This document shows positions 47,835 to 59,225 of a stretch of DNA of 64,000 bases, one piece after another. A program made the position numbers and the translations under genes. Under the pieces are notes generated by a model that was given only the letters and a program-made list of their open reading frames with translations, was not told the DNA's origin and made no database searches. This DNA is from Oopsacas minuta (Eukaryota > Porifera > Hexactinellida > Lyssacinosida > Leucopsacidae): contig JAKMXF010000077.1 in assembly GCA_024704765.1 (NCBI GenBank), positions 325,220 through 389,219 of the forward strand. The letters are read 5' to 3'. How positions within the stretch are numbered: the first letter of the stretch is position 1; every line of letters starts with the position of its first letter.

Positions 47835-50076
47835 CACAGGCCTACAAAAAAATGTTATATTGCAGTTGTTTATAATTTAATCACTGATTTAGACTAATTT
47901 TGGTGCGCTGATTCTGAATATCTCATCAGTTTTTTCTTAGCACATCAGGTTTTTTCACAAGCATATAGCTACATTTCAGAAAAATTTCGATTGTTTTTGC
48001 CAAAAATTCATTATGATTACATATTACAACAATAACATTGTGTACATAATATATCTATATACAAATAGTCTTATTTACTTATGGGTTTTTAACTAGTCTG
48101 TTATTATTTTTTATTGATGTGTCGAAAAGAAAGTGTTTCAATTCTCCAGACATTTTTGTTATATTTGTGGTTTCTATACTCCGAAACCTCAGATGCAGAA
48201 TATTACTGAATTTGTGAATAGAGCTTACCATGCGTATTTCAAAGTTAAGCTGGGCGACCAGGACAAAAGTTGGGCACCTCATAAGGTCTGTAAATCATAT
48301 GTAGAATTGTTGAGGTCTTGGAGTTAGGGTAAGAGAAACACCTCACTTTTGAAATTCCTATGATTTGGAGAGAATCAAAAAATCATTTCGATGATTGTTA
48401 TTTCTGCATGGTAAATGCTGCAAAAAGAGTGACAGACACCTGCTGAATTACCCAAATTTAGAATCTGCTATTCGACCAGCCCCTTATTGTAGTGATCTAC
48501 CTGTACCAATATTCACAGAGTTTCTCGGACTCTATGATGATGAAGATGGTGCCAATTCGGAAGAAGTCAATGATCATGACTATAAATATGATGTTGATTT
48601 TCAAGGTCCTTCCTCGGAGCCTTCTCTCTTTAACCAAGTGGAATTGAATTATTTAATTCGTGACCTTGCCCTCTCGAAAGAATCTTCTGAGTTGCTTGCA
48701 ACTAGATTGAAAGAAAAGAATCTACTCCATCAAGGAACAAAAGGTAACATTATATCGTTACAGGGAACAAGAGTTTCAACAGTATTCCTGCGAAAAGAAT
48801 GGTTTGCTGTTTTGTCCAAATGTTGAGGGTCTTCTACTGGCAATGGGAGTTCCGAACTACAATCCAAGTGACTGGAGGCTGTTTATTGACAGCTCCAAAA
48901 GGAGTCTTAAATGTGTACTACTCCATAATGGAAATATATTCGGGTTCAATTCATACAGGATATTGGGGTAAACTCAAAGAGGAGTACAATAATGTGAAAG
49001 AGATATCAGAGATTTAACTACTCTGCACATGATTGGGTCATCTGTGTTGATCTCAAAATGGTCAACTTTCTATTAGGACAACAATGTGGGTTCACTAAGT
49101 ACCCTGTTTCCTCTGTTATTGGGACAGTAGAGATAGGAACCAACATTGGATAAGGAAAAAGTGGCCTCCGAGAGAATGTTTGAAAGTTGGGGACAAAAAT
49201 GTAATTAATAACCCTCTGGTACATACAAATAAAATAATTCTACCTCCTCTCCACATTAAGCTTGGTTTAATGAAGCAATTCATCAAAGCACTGGATAAAG
49301 ACAGATATTGTTTCAGGTATATCCGAAATTATTTTCCAGAAATTAGTGAAGAGAAGAAAAAGCCAGGATATTTGAAGGTACACAGATTCGCAAGTTGCTT
49401 AGGGACAACAGCTTCAAAGATTCAATGAACGAGGAAGAGAAGAGAGCGTGGCAGGCTTTCTCTAATGTCGTTTCTAATTTCCTTGGTAATAAAAACGCAT
49501 CCAACTACAAAGAACTAGTCACAGAGTTAATCGACAGCTACCATGCTCTTGGCTGTAATATGAGTATGAAAATTCATTATTTGAGAGACCATCTTGATAG
49601 ATTTCCGGATAATCTAGGTAATATGAGTGAAGAACAAGGTGAACAGTTCCATCAAGATATAAAAGCGATGGAACAGCGATATCAAGGAAGATGGGACACA
49701 TATATGATGGCAGATTACTGTTGGTGCCTAAAAAGAGATTGTTCTAACGAACAACATTCAAGAAAGTCAAACAAGAGAAAATTTTTAGATTGAATAGTCT
49801 TCATACTACATGTTTATAGTATCATTTACTTCCATTCATATTAGTAACAATTATATCATTATTCTTAATGAATGAAATATTGATATTTTCAGAAATTTCA
49901 TTGATCCAATCTAACATATAAGGGTTGAAACCAATTTTGTTCTATAAATGTAGTAATAGGATTGTGAGATAACTTGACGTATTAGGGAAAAACTGACTAA
50001 ATAATCGGAATCAGCAACACAGAATTAGTATATATCAGTTGACAAAATCAATACAACTAAAAAGTGTAGGCCTGTG
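47835..50076 (+). mobile_element. CAC-terminated DDE element inserted in the maT element (2.24 kb)
   Basis: The left end CACAGGCCTAC (47835) and right end GTAGGCCTGTG (ending 50076) are perfect 11-bp inverted ends. Subterminal arms pair further inside: GCTGATTCTGAATATCTCATC in part against GATTCCGATTATTTAGTCAG on the complement. ATA lies on both sides (47831-47834 region and 50077-50079), suggesting a 3-bp target duplication. It encodes the frameshifted protein at 48127-49793. Confidence 0.85.
48127..49793 (+). pseudogene. DDE transposase-like protein, relative of the 20521 ORF, frameshifted
   Basis: The blocks in order are a zinc region, CYICGFY with KSWAPHKVCK (48150-48300); KYPNL/NYPNLESAIRPAPY; and ELNYLIRDLALSKESSELL (48640-48710). 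Next, in shifting frames near 48860, come FIDSSKRSLKCVLLHNGN (first Asp candidate) and VICVDLKMVNFLLGQQCGFT (second Asp, about 49040). YPCFLCYWDSR (about 49100), PPLHIKLGLMKQFIKALDKD, GCNMSMKIHYLRDHLDRFP and NMSEEQGEQFHQDI (Glu candidate, about 49625-49665) follow. The ending is WCLKRDC. At least four frameshifts disable it. I recognise this as a family of uncharacterised proteins common in arthropod genomes (memory). The D-D-CxxC-E order parallels the 664-aa protein. Confidence 0.8.
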
Positions 50077-50153
50077 ATATCATTACCAAGCTATATATAT
50101 ATATTGATAAATAATAGTTTTTGCAAGGGACATAACTTAAAAGCCACCCTGTA

Positions 50154-52567
50154 TACATCTACAAATAATGTATATCAAAAATACTAGAATAATATATTCC
50201 AAATCCCTTACTAACCGAAAACACTGTAGTTTTGTTGCCGCCCAAGGTACATTTTGATTGACCGTAATTATCCTTCGTGAGATTAAAAACTAAACACTTT
50301 TATAAGATTGTTTCTTTAGAATATTATGAAGATGTACAACTAACTCCATCAGTGCACCACATTAAAGACGTTCGGGAAATTGATTCCTCTATTAAAGATA
50401 TTTAGAGCTACCTTAAAATGATTCCCAAAAAGAAATCAGACAAACTATTGTTAATCTTCAATCTTCAATTGATAAGTTTGAACTTAATTATGATTCCGAC
50501 ACATTATCAACAATCCCTCATCTCCGATTAATACTATGCCAACACACAAATATTTTACTTCCCAAGCAAAAAAAAGATACAATGTGATCACTCTGACACT
50601 TGCTTTAAAGGCTCAATTTATTTTTCCTGCTTATTAGAGATTTCTCCAAACTTCTCTATGTCTTACAGTTCCACATCAATCTACATTACGTAATCTTACT
50701 TCAAAATCAGGTTTGTAGTATGAGTTTAAAGAATTTCTCATTAAATCAACTGCGAAGTTTTCCAAACAACAGCGTCAGCATGATTAAACATCGATGAGGT
50801 TTATGTAGTCTGACTTTAGTTATGAAGGAGGAAATATTTATGTCTCGTCAGTTCGAATGTAGAAGTAGAGGCAAAAACTGTACTAGCTTTCATGGTTACT
50901 AGTCATTTCGAAAAATGGAGTGAAATTGTTCTATCGCATCTACTTGCCTGTACAGATGCTAAAGAAGTTTTTGTGATGGTTATTACTGTTATAACTGATA
51001 TAGAAAGTGTAATTCCAATATTGTGGCATAATGTACAGATAACTACCGTTAAATCAAATTTATTCAAATCATTATCGCGAAAGCATGTAATCAAACAATC
51101 AGTCTCCCATCCTTGTGACCCCATTCGTCCATTATTCCGTATTTTTGATATTGTCCACATCATTGAATGTATTCGTAAGAATTGGCTTAACCAACAAGAT
51201 GCTCAGTATAGTTTTATTTTTCGTTCTTTTGAAGATGTTATTAACTCCAATTTACCAGCCTCTGTGTCCAGAGCTTTCTTGAAGATATTAGGAATCAATA
51301 CAGACTTGAACATTCTTCCACCTTGAAGCAAGCTTATAAATTGACTGCAAAGGTTTGCTGGCCTACCAAATTTAGACGGCAAAATATTAATCTTGAATTT
51401 GCAGGGTTTAGCGAATCGACCAACGCTACCTTGAGGCTAAATCAGCAACTGTTGGGTGCTGGTATTGTAACTCAGGCTCATGAATTTCTATACATTATTT
51501 GTCATATTAAGAATATCATTCATGTTAACAGTCCAATGAAAGGAAAGCGCTTAAGACATTCCTTTTCAAATCCATTCATTAACAATGATGAACTCTATTT
51601 TCTTGATAAAGTTGTTCAATGGCTAGATACTTAGAAATTACTTCCCGGTAAGTTTGGAAAGTTAACACCCCAAATTTTCTCTAGTTTCAGACATTCTTGT
51701 TTAGTACTACCTCAAATAGTTACTTATCTTACAAGTGAGACATGTTGTTTCGCATATATTCTTTCCTTTCATCTTCAGTACATTCCAATTGAACACCATT
51801 TGGCGTTTATCGACAATTGTCAGGTGCACAGTACAATATATCTGTCCTCCAAATCCTTGAAAATGAGTGCCGGCTAAAGGTTTTTTCAATTTTAAAGTTA
51901 TTTCAGAAAGGAAACTGCTCGAGAAATGTCACTTAAGGACTTTATTAAGACATTTACCTCAGAAGAAGAACCAATTGAAATTCCTCCATTAGAAGATTCT
52001 TGTCTCTTTTGGGCAATTCTAATCTCCTTCAGAAGTAGATGAACTAATCTCCTAGCATTAGCATTTGTAGATGGATACGTTATCCATTCTACGTACTCTA
52101 AATACAAGGATAGGTGCGAGATGCTTTGCTAGTTTAACCAAACATAGAGATACTCATTTCAAAGATCAAGATAATGAATCAACTCATTTAAGTAACAGAT
52201 CGAAGAGGAGCAAAGTATCCAGGTTCAGGGGTTCTAGAATGGTACATTCTCCTTCAGAAAATCTTTACTGCAATTGAAGTACAACCGATATCATTCAACA
52301 AATTTGTCTCATCAACCCCTCGAAAAATTCTTGTATCTCTCTCTACTATCAAAATAGAAGATACAGAATCTTTAGCAGAAATTTGGGGAAGTAAGCGCGA
52401 CAACTGTCTCAAGGTTAAATGGGATATATTGAAGAAAATACTTAGCACCATTTCTAATTGTATTGTGGCAAATAAAAATCGAACTTTAAATTCCTTCAAC
52501 GTACTCAAATCTTCAAAAAGAACTTCCAATATTGAGGACAACAAGAAATTAAAGAAATTCCAATCAT
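50154..52567 (+). pseudogene. P-element/THAP9-like transposase core and C-terminus
   Basis: After the insertion the P-like gene resumes. LPKQKKRYNVITLTLALKAQ-like and SSTSIYITXRNLTSKSG-like sequence leads to NIDEVY (50786-50803, the first catalytic Asp region). Next are AFMVTSHFEKWSEIV, then ORF 50892-51326 with PLFRIFDIVHIIECIRKNWL (DxxHLLKxxRNN motif). In the next frame come AYKLTAKVCWPTKFRRQN, FSESTNATLRL, IHVNSPMKGKRLRHSFSNPF and FLDKVVQWLDT. SSFRHS, then a PIEHH-like block and ISVLQ-like remnants lie near 51690-51870. The C-terminus holds CFASLTKHRDTHFKDQDN and ends at TAG about 52567. Several shifts and stops inactivate it. Confidence 0.85.
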
Positions 52568-52886
52568 AGCTAAAATTCACTTGTTTCAGTGAATGATTAA
52601 TAAATACATATATTATCTGTTAAAAATCGGAGCTACCATCTGTAGTTAATAAAGTTCGTTTACATAAAAATACCTAAATAAACAAAAAGACCACTAATGT
52701 TCGAATATTCGACAAATTTCGGTCTTAGGTAAGTAAAGTTATTACAGAATGTAATTGCATGCATATAAAATGTTCAATTATCAAATAAATTCTTACTAGT
52801 CCTCCCATTCAAACTCTAATAATTGTGCATTACCATCTACTTACCATCCATGGTCCAAATCAATTGTAAGTCCTGTTTACGAAGTT

Positions 52887-53187
52887 CACGGTTGGAGAAA
52901 TGCTGCAATTAGTAACTATCAACATAGTAAAACTAGATTTACTAGCGATAGTATCAATTTTGAATTAACACTCACGAAGTTGGATCACATCTTCGGTTAG
53001 TATTGTGTTGATCTATAAATATTCACTACCGCTGCTAAGCAGAGTTAATTCTTAATAGATACTGTTTTGATAAAACACTGAAATTGACTAGTAGCATAAA
53101 AGTAATATGAAATACCTATGTTAAAATTTAACTGACCTCTTCGGAGCAGCTTATAACATGACAAGTAACCAAACGAAAACTCACGCG
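52887..53187. other. Unassigned spacer between P-like and Harbinger elements
   Basis: No coding motif. The Harbinger TIR was expected near here but not identified. Confidence 0.35.
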
Positions 53188-53960
53188 AAAAATTCTCTGA
53201 TGATGAAGTTATGAGCATCGGAGACATAATAGAAGAAATTAAATCAAAAATTTTCGGAGCCCTAAGTTCTACCCTCACAGTTGATGGTAAGAACAAAATC
53301 TGGGAAGAAATAGCTAGTAAAATTTCGGACAGGTATGGTGTACAAGGACAAGAGATGAGAATGCAAGAAGTGGTACAGTACATTAACAAAATACACGCCT
53401 CGAATAGTAGATAAAATCGCTTCTGGGAAAGAACAGGAGGAGGGCCAACTGAAGGATGCTTAGATGAACTAGAGGCAAAGATTTTCTCCATAAAGGAAAA
53501 GGAGGCATTTGAAGGGATTGGGTCAGGCATTGATTTCCACTAGAACGACCCTCATCCGTGATGATAGAAGATGAGTCGATGATTATAAGCCCAACACACT
53601 CTCAGGAATTCAAGATCTTTAAAGAAACATCAGTTCAAATAAAAAAGTAACTTTCAGCAGAGACAAATGGATATGAATCCATTAAATTGACACTACTAAA
53701 GAGCGAGGAAGAGAAACTGAAGTTGCTAAAACTAATTGATTCCAAATTAGATCAGGTTGTGAGCATTTTTGAAAGAGTCACTGAGGATCAGTCCAAAATA
53801 CTGTCGTGGATGGCTAACAGCCACAAACAACAATATCCCTTGTTGTCGCCACCCTTTACATGCACTAATTTTCATTCAACTCAGCCATTGTATCCTTCTC
53901 ATGACGAATATCACAAATTGAAAACTTTCATGAATTCATCACATATTTGTCCATAAACTT
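53188..53960 (+). pseudogene. Myb/SANT-like DNA-binding protein of a PIF/Harbinger element
   Basis: The frame carries LSSTLTVDGKNKIWEEIASK, typical of the Myb/MADF-like trihelix of Harbinger accessory proteins. A broken middle follows, then FWERTGGGPTEGCLDELEAK (53420-53480) and EAFEGIGSGIDFH. A coiled C-terminal part (LLKLIDSKLDQVVSIFERVT) lies at 53687-53830. Frameshifts and stops separate the pieces. In Harbinger transposons this second protein helps import the transposase into the nucleus and binds DNA (established for the superfamily). It is convergent with the transposase on the opposite strand, an expected layout. Confidence 0.7.
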
Positions 53961-54061
53961 CATTACCACTACCAAGTTCATTCATCAATTATAATTACTA
54001 TCTTGAGTTATGCATCTTGAAATACCATTAAAACTCAATTTAACAAATTTAACTAATACAC

Positions 54062-55080
54062 CACAATACATCTTAACTAAAGTAATTAACAACTATCGGT
54101 TGCCTGAGCAAATTTGCATTTTCTGAATGGTCATCTTCATCCAAATCAATTGGAAAATCGATTTCCAAAGTATCTACATCTGTAGGTAACCCATGATCAA
54201 TGCAGAAGTTATGTAAAACCATGGTAGAAATAATTAGTTTGCAGACCATTTCAGCACTATAACATAAGCTTCCACCGGTTTTATCCATTGACCTCCACCG
54301 ACTCTTCCATATGCCAAATGTGCACTCTATTGTTTTTCGAGTTCATAAAATGACTCGATTGTATCTTCTTCCGCTAGAAGTAACTGGTGATAGAATTTCG
54401 GGTCATTAAGATAGAGTTCAGCGGATATGCACTATCACCCAAAAACCATCGATCAACGGGTATGAATTTCAGATGCAGAAATTCGTTATTTGCTTGCCGA
54501 TTGTCTCCACATAAAGGCATCGTGAGTACTCCCAGGCCACTTCACAATAGCATCAATAAAGCGATATTCATCATCGCATATAGTTTGTACATTAATAGAG
54601 TGATAACCTTTTCAATTGACGTAAGGAGGTTCGTTAATAGAAGGTGAAACAATGGGAACATGGGATCCTCGATGCATCTCAATACTGTGGGAAATCTAAA
54701 CTCTCTTGGAAACTTCGTTACATTTTCTTTGAACAGCTTCATTTGGGAAGGAAATGAAATCACTGGCACAAGAGCAGAAGGCGTTTGATACATTGCCGAT
54801 GTACTTTGGTAGCGAAGGTAGCGAAGTACCATGGCATGAAGCAACTACTGTTTGGAAACTGCCAGTAGCTAAAAACTGCAAAGTGACAGCTCATTGAGTA
54901 GTTGTAGAGATAGCGTGTGAACGACAGGTGGTTCGGGACATATATGTATTCAATCTTTCGATTAATTCAATGGACAGCCCTCAATCAACTCGGTAACGAG
55001 AAAAGAAGTCGAGATCAGAATACGTGTCAAGAGATTTAAACGATCTCAAAAACCCCTGACGACGTAGGCTTTGATTTGAT
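54062..55080 (-). pseudogene. PIF/Harbinger (HARBI1-like) transposase pseudogene
   Basis: Reading downward from about 55080: YSDLDFFSRYRVD, LSIELIERLNTYMSRTTCRS, then LQFLATGSFQTVVASCHGTS (HTH-like region, about 54890-54820). These are followed by FPREFRFPTVLRCIE (first-Asp region, degraded), then a frame with VDRWFLGDSAYPLN (second Asp). The end is MDKTGGSLCYSAEMVCKLII and MVLHNFCIDHGLP, then LLRQPIVVNYF (54288-54073). This order matches the DDE_Tnp_4-type nuclease of HARBI1-like transposases. At least three frameshifts and several stops are present. No TIR or TWA duplication was found, so the element borders are not called. Confidence 0.85.
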
Positions 55081-55089
55081 TCGCTCTCG

Positions 55090-56280
55090 AGGAGGAAAAA
55101 TAATGCAGCCATTGGTGAAATATAATGTCATCAAAATAAATTCATTAATTTGATCCAGAAAATTTTCATTAATACTAGCTGCTGAGAAGTTTCTATTTAC
55201 CACAAACTAATTGGTGGTGAATAGATCTATACAAAACATAAAATAAATATTATTTTGTCAAGTTAGCCACAAAATAGCAGGGATCTTACATTTAAAATCC
55301 ATCACGGATCGAAACTTTGATAATTCCTCGCTTCCAATGGCCACTTCTGACCCATAAACACTCCGTCCTGGACCAGGTGAAGTTTTAGTTCCAAAAATTT
55401 CACTAGAATTGTGCAACATACCCTTCCTTTTATAAAAGCCAAGAGAGAAACAGACTTAGCTCTGATATATAACTAAAAAGGCTCTGGCTACGCCACTGTT
55501 GGCAGTTAGGCAATTAAATCAGCACCAAAATTACCTATGGTGAGGAAGCTGTAAGTGCTTGGTAAACATATGCTTACCATCCGTGACTTGAGGTTAGCGC
55601 ATTCATTATACGATCCTCAATCAAAGGATCTAGTCCCGACCTTTCTTGACTCATTTATGACCGGTGTTTCTGGTTCCGGTCCTATATTCCAAAGGATCTA
55701 CCTTCCAATCAAGATCCAAATAACCATCCTTTGATTGATGATCGATTTTTCGAAATACATTTGAATATTATGAATACTATACCGGGACGATTCGACTATA
55801 AGTTAAGATATAATTATAAGCATACATAAATTTGCGATACATCATTTCAAAAAGTGCTACCTGTACAGTATGTGCGATAACTAATTAGAATTTCTCTTAT
55901 ACTATTCTTGGTGTTTATGATTGGCAAAAGTACATACCATGCTATACAATTGAATATATATAATAATCTACCCTAGAAATATTCTACATGACGTCATGAT
56001 GATGTGATAGCATATTTAGAATATTACTTTTGCAGAAACTACTTAGCGCTTAGATCCCGACATAACATTGGCCTTCCAGACGAATCTAGAGCTAAATAAA
56101 TTTAGACGCGTATTTCACCGAAATTTGGTAATAAGCTTATGACAACGGCTTATCATTAGAACAAACCTTCAACAACACATAAATATATGTAACATATTCA
56201 TATCCCTTAAATTAATGCTCAACAAAATATGTTTACCAAATCAACCAAGGATCTCATGTCAACTGAAATGAGCTAGCATT
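55090..56280. other. Unassigned stretch with small fold-back
   Basis: CGATCCTCAATCAAAGGATC (55611-55630) is inverted at 55725-55744 (CATCCTTTGATTGATGATCG), about 17 of 20 pairing, giving a 134-bp fold-back. The rest shows no gene. Confidence 0.4.
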
Positions 56281-56289
56281 TAGCCCACT

Positions 56290-57550
56290 TAGCAAAAGTC
56301 ACTAAACCCTCTGCACTTTTTACGCTATGCATCGCATTCCAGATTGTGCTCGAAGGACAACATTAAAACATAAAATTATGGAAGTTATCCTATTGTGTTT
56401 CAATGGTCCTAATGAACTAAAAGAAGTTAAACTAACTGACAAGACTACTTCGAAATATCTTATAGACGTAATTGCGTTGATAAGGACAGTGCATAGGATA
56501 TTTAGCACATATCACGACCTGGCAATGAAACTTGTTAATATCTATCTGGTATATTCGTATTGATATGCTGGCATAATATCATAAAGAAACAATTTTAAAC
56601 GACCGAAACACAGAAAACGTGGTATTGCTGACAGAGATATGTAGAAGTCTTCACAATCGAAAGCTCCACCGAATTTCTCAATGTTATAAACAATAATGGG
56701 GTCTATAAGACAGGTTTAAAAGATATCTTGAAAGAGAACCTTGGATCAAATTATGAAGATTTGCTTCAAACATGACAATGCCAACAACTAATGTTCTCAA
56801 TGGCTAAGTTTTGATACAAAGTGACAACCTGGGAAGGTTTTACCATTGAGGAATTAAGCAGGAAGCAAGAAGAGTCAGATACAAAGTTGTTACGTCATGC
56901 AAAGCATTCGCTTGTTGAAATTTTCATGAATCAGTTGTCATCCGTTAGCCCTCAGGAGGCGTCGATAATAAAATCTTGTTCATTATCTTGTTTTAAGAAC
57001 AAATGAAGATATTCATCGATTATGGAATTGAGTTTCAGAAGAATCATACAACTAAGTTCAGTTAGTATTAGCAATGAACGCAAGAAAGCTATGATTTGTT
57101 TCCATCCATATACGGGAATGACTACGTTTCATTTTTCTTTAGAATTCGTTGGTGAGAGAAATAGCAGATTTGTCGAAGTACTTATACGGGTGGAGTTCAA
57201 TGGATTATTGATGAAGATCTCCTTTCAAAACTAGAAGAATAAGCGTGCGCTAAATTAGGCAAAACGAAGTGACATTAACGTCGTTCGCCATGATGTTCCA
57301 GGATTTATCATTTCAATCACACTGCAAGTGTTCAATGTACATCTCGAAAGGGTGGCGGTCATGCTTAGGAAAGAACATTGAATATTCTGATATTGAGTAC
57401 AATGAATGGCTAGCAGAAGTTTAAATTTCGGTGGATCGAAACTTCTTTTCCTGAATAGGGAAACATTATTATCTAATGCAGGATACCGAGAGCATCGAAG
57501 AAACTGAAGATGAAGAGTATAGCAACAGTGAAAAGATATTATAGATACGA
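56290..57550 (+). pseudogene. Decayed gene with EESDTKLL and FHPYTG motifs (unknown family)
   Basis: Pieces in order: MHRIPDCARRTTLKHKIMEV (56327) through YLIDVI, then ELSRKQEESDTKLLRHAKHS (56855-56915), then MELSFRRIIQL and KKAMICFHPYTGMTTFHFSL (57080-57140). A ragged tail with WRSCLGK near 57350 follows. The motif pair resembles TQEEADT...RLLLHA and ALIGFHAFTGxD of an uncharacterised, multicopy protein family in arthropods and other animals (memory). Stops and shifts throughout. Function unknown; it may be transposon-borne. Confidence 0.45.
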
Positions 57551-57810
57551 TGTCCTTTGTGACATAGGTAACAGATCAATGATAGCAATTATAATACAAT
57601 ATATAATGATGATATCATCGGATAAATGGAATGGTCATTAGCTACTTCAACAATGTCAATAGTTGCACGGTGAATAAAATATTAGTAATACAAGAAAGCA
57701 GGTAAAATCAGCTAAGAAATAGTAAAAGGGTTAGCTAGCGTTAGGGTACTTTTGGTGGATAGTACAGGGTGTAAGGAAAGTGTTGATACCCTAGATAATT
57801 CATTAAAACT

Positions 57811-59126
57811 TACAGGGTAGCCCTGAAGTCCTGTCCCATTGATAAAGTGGAATAGCTTGACTAAACTGTATGCTATAGGCTGGGAATTTTTACTCGTCTT
57901 ACAGAATACTATCAGAAATATATAATATCTTTACTACTCAATATAACTTCCTCATTTTTTTACTACGGCTCTCAATCGTCCAGAAAACGCTCCAACCGCG
58001 GCACGAATGCTTTCCTGAGGTATTTTGTTCCACTCCCTTGTTAAAGACCGCTTCAATCACTCGACAGAGGTATGAGACTTGGCGCAAGCATTGGTCTCCA
58101 GGATGGACCAAATTGCAAAGTCCATCGGGTTCAGGTCTGGACTATAGGGAGGCTATTCAGTCTTCTGAATAAATCCTGGAAAATTGTGTTGGAGCCAGGT
58201 TTGGGTACTATTGGCGGTATGAGCTGGTGCTCCATCCTGCTGGAATATAAACGGTTCTCCATTAAACATTGTTTGACCTACATTCCGCAATACAGGCTCC
58301 AAGATAAGCTCCCGATAGGTGGTAGCATTTATTTTTACTCCAATGGGGGACAAATATCAATGGTGTCCGACCAGTTGCCGAGACACCAGCCCATACCATC
58401 ACAGATTGAGGTTCTGTATGCGACTCACGTATCGATACTTTTCTGGGATACTAGAACGTGTTGCCGTTATGATCCTGTCATTTTGAGAGTTTGTAACTTC
58501 ATGAATAGTGAATATCTTCTCATCGGAAAACAGAATCGTTTCGAGACCGTGATTTCCGTGCCGCTCAAGCAACCCTTTACATCTAGACATTCGTTTTTGC
58601 TTAACTTGGTCTGTTAGATGATGGACCTTTTTTCTTTTGAAGGAATACATTCCCAGCTTAGTATTCACGACGTTTTGCATGGAATGGTGTGATACCTGAA
58701 GATCTACAGCCATCTTCCTCATGGATCGACGCGGGTTACTTCGGATTCGCTCCCGTACCCTCTTAACAAGCCTTGGAGTCGTAACTGAGGAAGGACGACC
58801 GGATCTAGTCTTGTCCTTTACTCCCCTGTTTCTTTGTACCTCAAGATCGTCCGATATACAAACTTCCGTCGACTCCTGGGCATATTGAGCAACTTTAAAA
58901 TTTCTCCTGGAGCCTTACCGTTTTCAAATAACCGAATAATTCCTACTCTCTCGACTTCCATTAGCTTAACTAAGTGCTAGAGGAAGTGAACCAGGAATAT
59001 GCTTAGTAATATTTGTATTACTGACTCAATTAGTTCGATTACAACATTAAATCATGTATAGTGAATCTAGTATCCTCATTTCCTTGTATTATAAAAGATG
59101 GCATAGAACTTTGGGGCAACCCTGTA
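57811..59126 (-). mobile_element. maT-type Tc1/mariner element (1316 bp), nested
   Basis: The left TIR TACAGGGTAGCCCTGAAGTC at 57811 pairs with the right end ACTTTGGGGCAACCCTGTA ending at 59126; both ends coincide with TA. It is inserted 48 bp inside the left end of the DD37E element. The transposase runs from 58962 down to about 57950. Confidence 0.92.
57950..58962 (-). pseudogene. maT (DD37D) transposase, near complete
   Basis: Downward from 58962: MEVERVGIIRLFENGKAPGE, then ILKLLNMPRSRRKFVYRTIL and, after a shift near 58820, RSGRPSS. MRKMAVDLQVSHHSMQNVV, ILFSDEKIFTIHEVT (first Asp), RYVSRIQNL, and after a shift MFNGEPFIFQQDGAPAHTAN (second Asp) follow. A TGA falls just before PYSPDLNPMDFAIW (third Asp). 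The last part is EWNKIPQESIRAAVGAFSGR. Counting from QD to the Asp in PMD gives 37 intervening residues, the DD37D spacing of maT transposases. Two shifts and one stop make it inactive, though it is the best-preserved maT copy in the window. Confidence 0.92.
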
Positions 59127-59225
59127 TAATATATTTGAGTGATTCGAAATATTATTGGTTTATATATGAACCATTTCGTTCTAATACAATTCTTATATGT
59201 TCCGGCATGCTAACTACTAAATTCT

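Larger units (their letters stand above)
46660..50153 (+). mobile_element. maT-type element inserted in the P-like element, itself interrupted
   Basis: The left TIR TACAGGGTGGCTTTTAAGTT at 46660 matches the right TIR AACTTAAAAGCCACCCTGTA ending at 50153. Removing the inner insertion (47835-50076) leaves 1.25 kb, the length of the other full maT copies here. Hence it was complete before the inner element landed in its 3' region. Confidence 0.92.
45642..52886 (+). mobile_element. P-element/THAP9-like transposon carrying nested insertions
   Basis: The left TIR (45642 to about 45725) contains AACTTCGTAA and ACAGGACTTACAA, then CCATGGATGGTAA and TAGATGGT. The right TIR (52821-52886) is its inverted copy, TTACCATCCATGG then TTGTAAGTCCTGT then TTACGAAGTT. 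The coding blocks inside (THAP finger, RNase H core, C-terminal region) are all on the plus strand. Total length is 7.25 kb. Subtracting the maT insertion at 46660-50153 leaves about 3.75 kb, a sensible size for a P-type element. No matching 8-bp target duplication was found, so the exact ends are approximate. Confidence 0.85.

Noticed and set aside
58072-58617. 181-aa plus-strand frame
   Set aside because: It lies antisense to the maT transposase and has no motif of its own.
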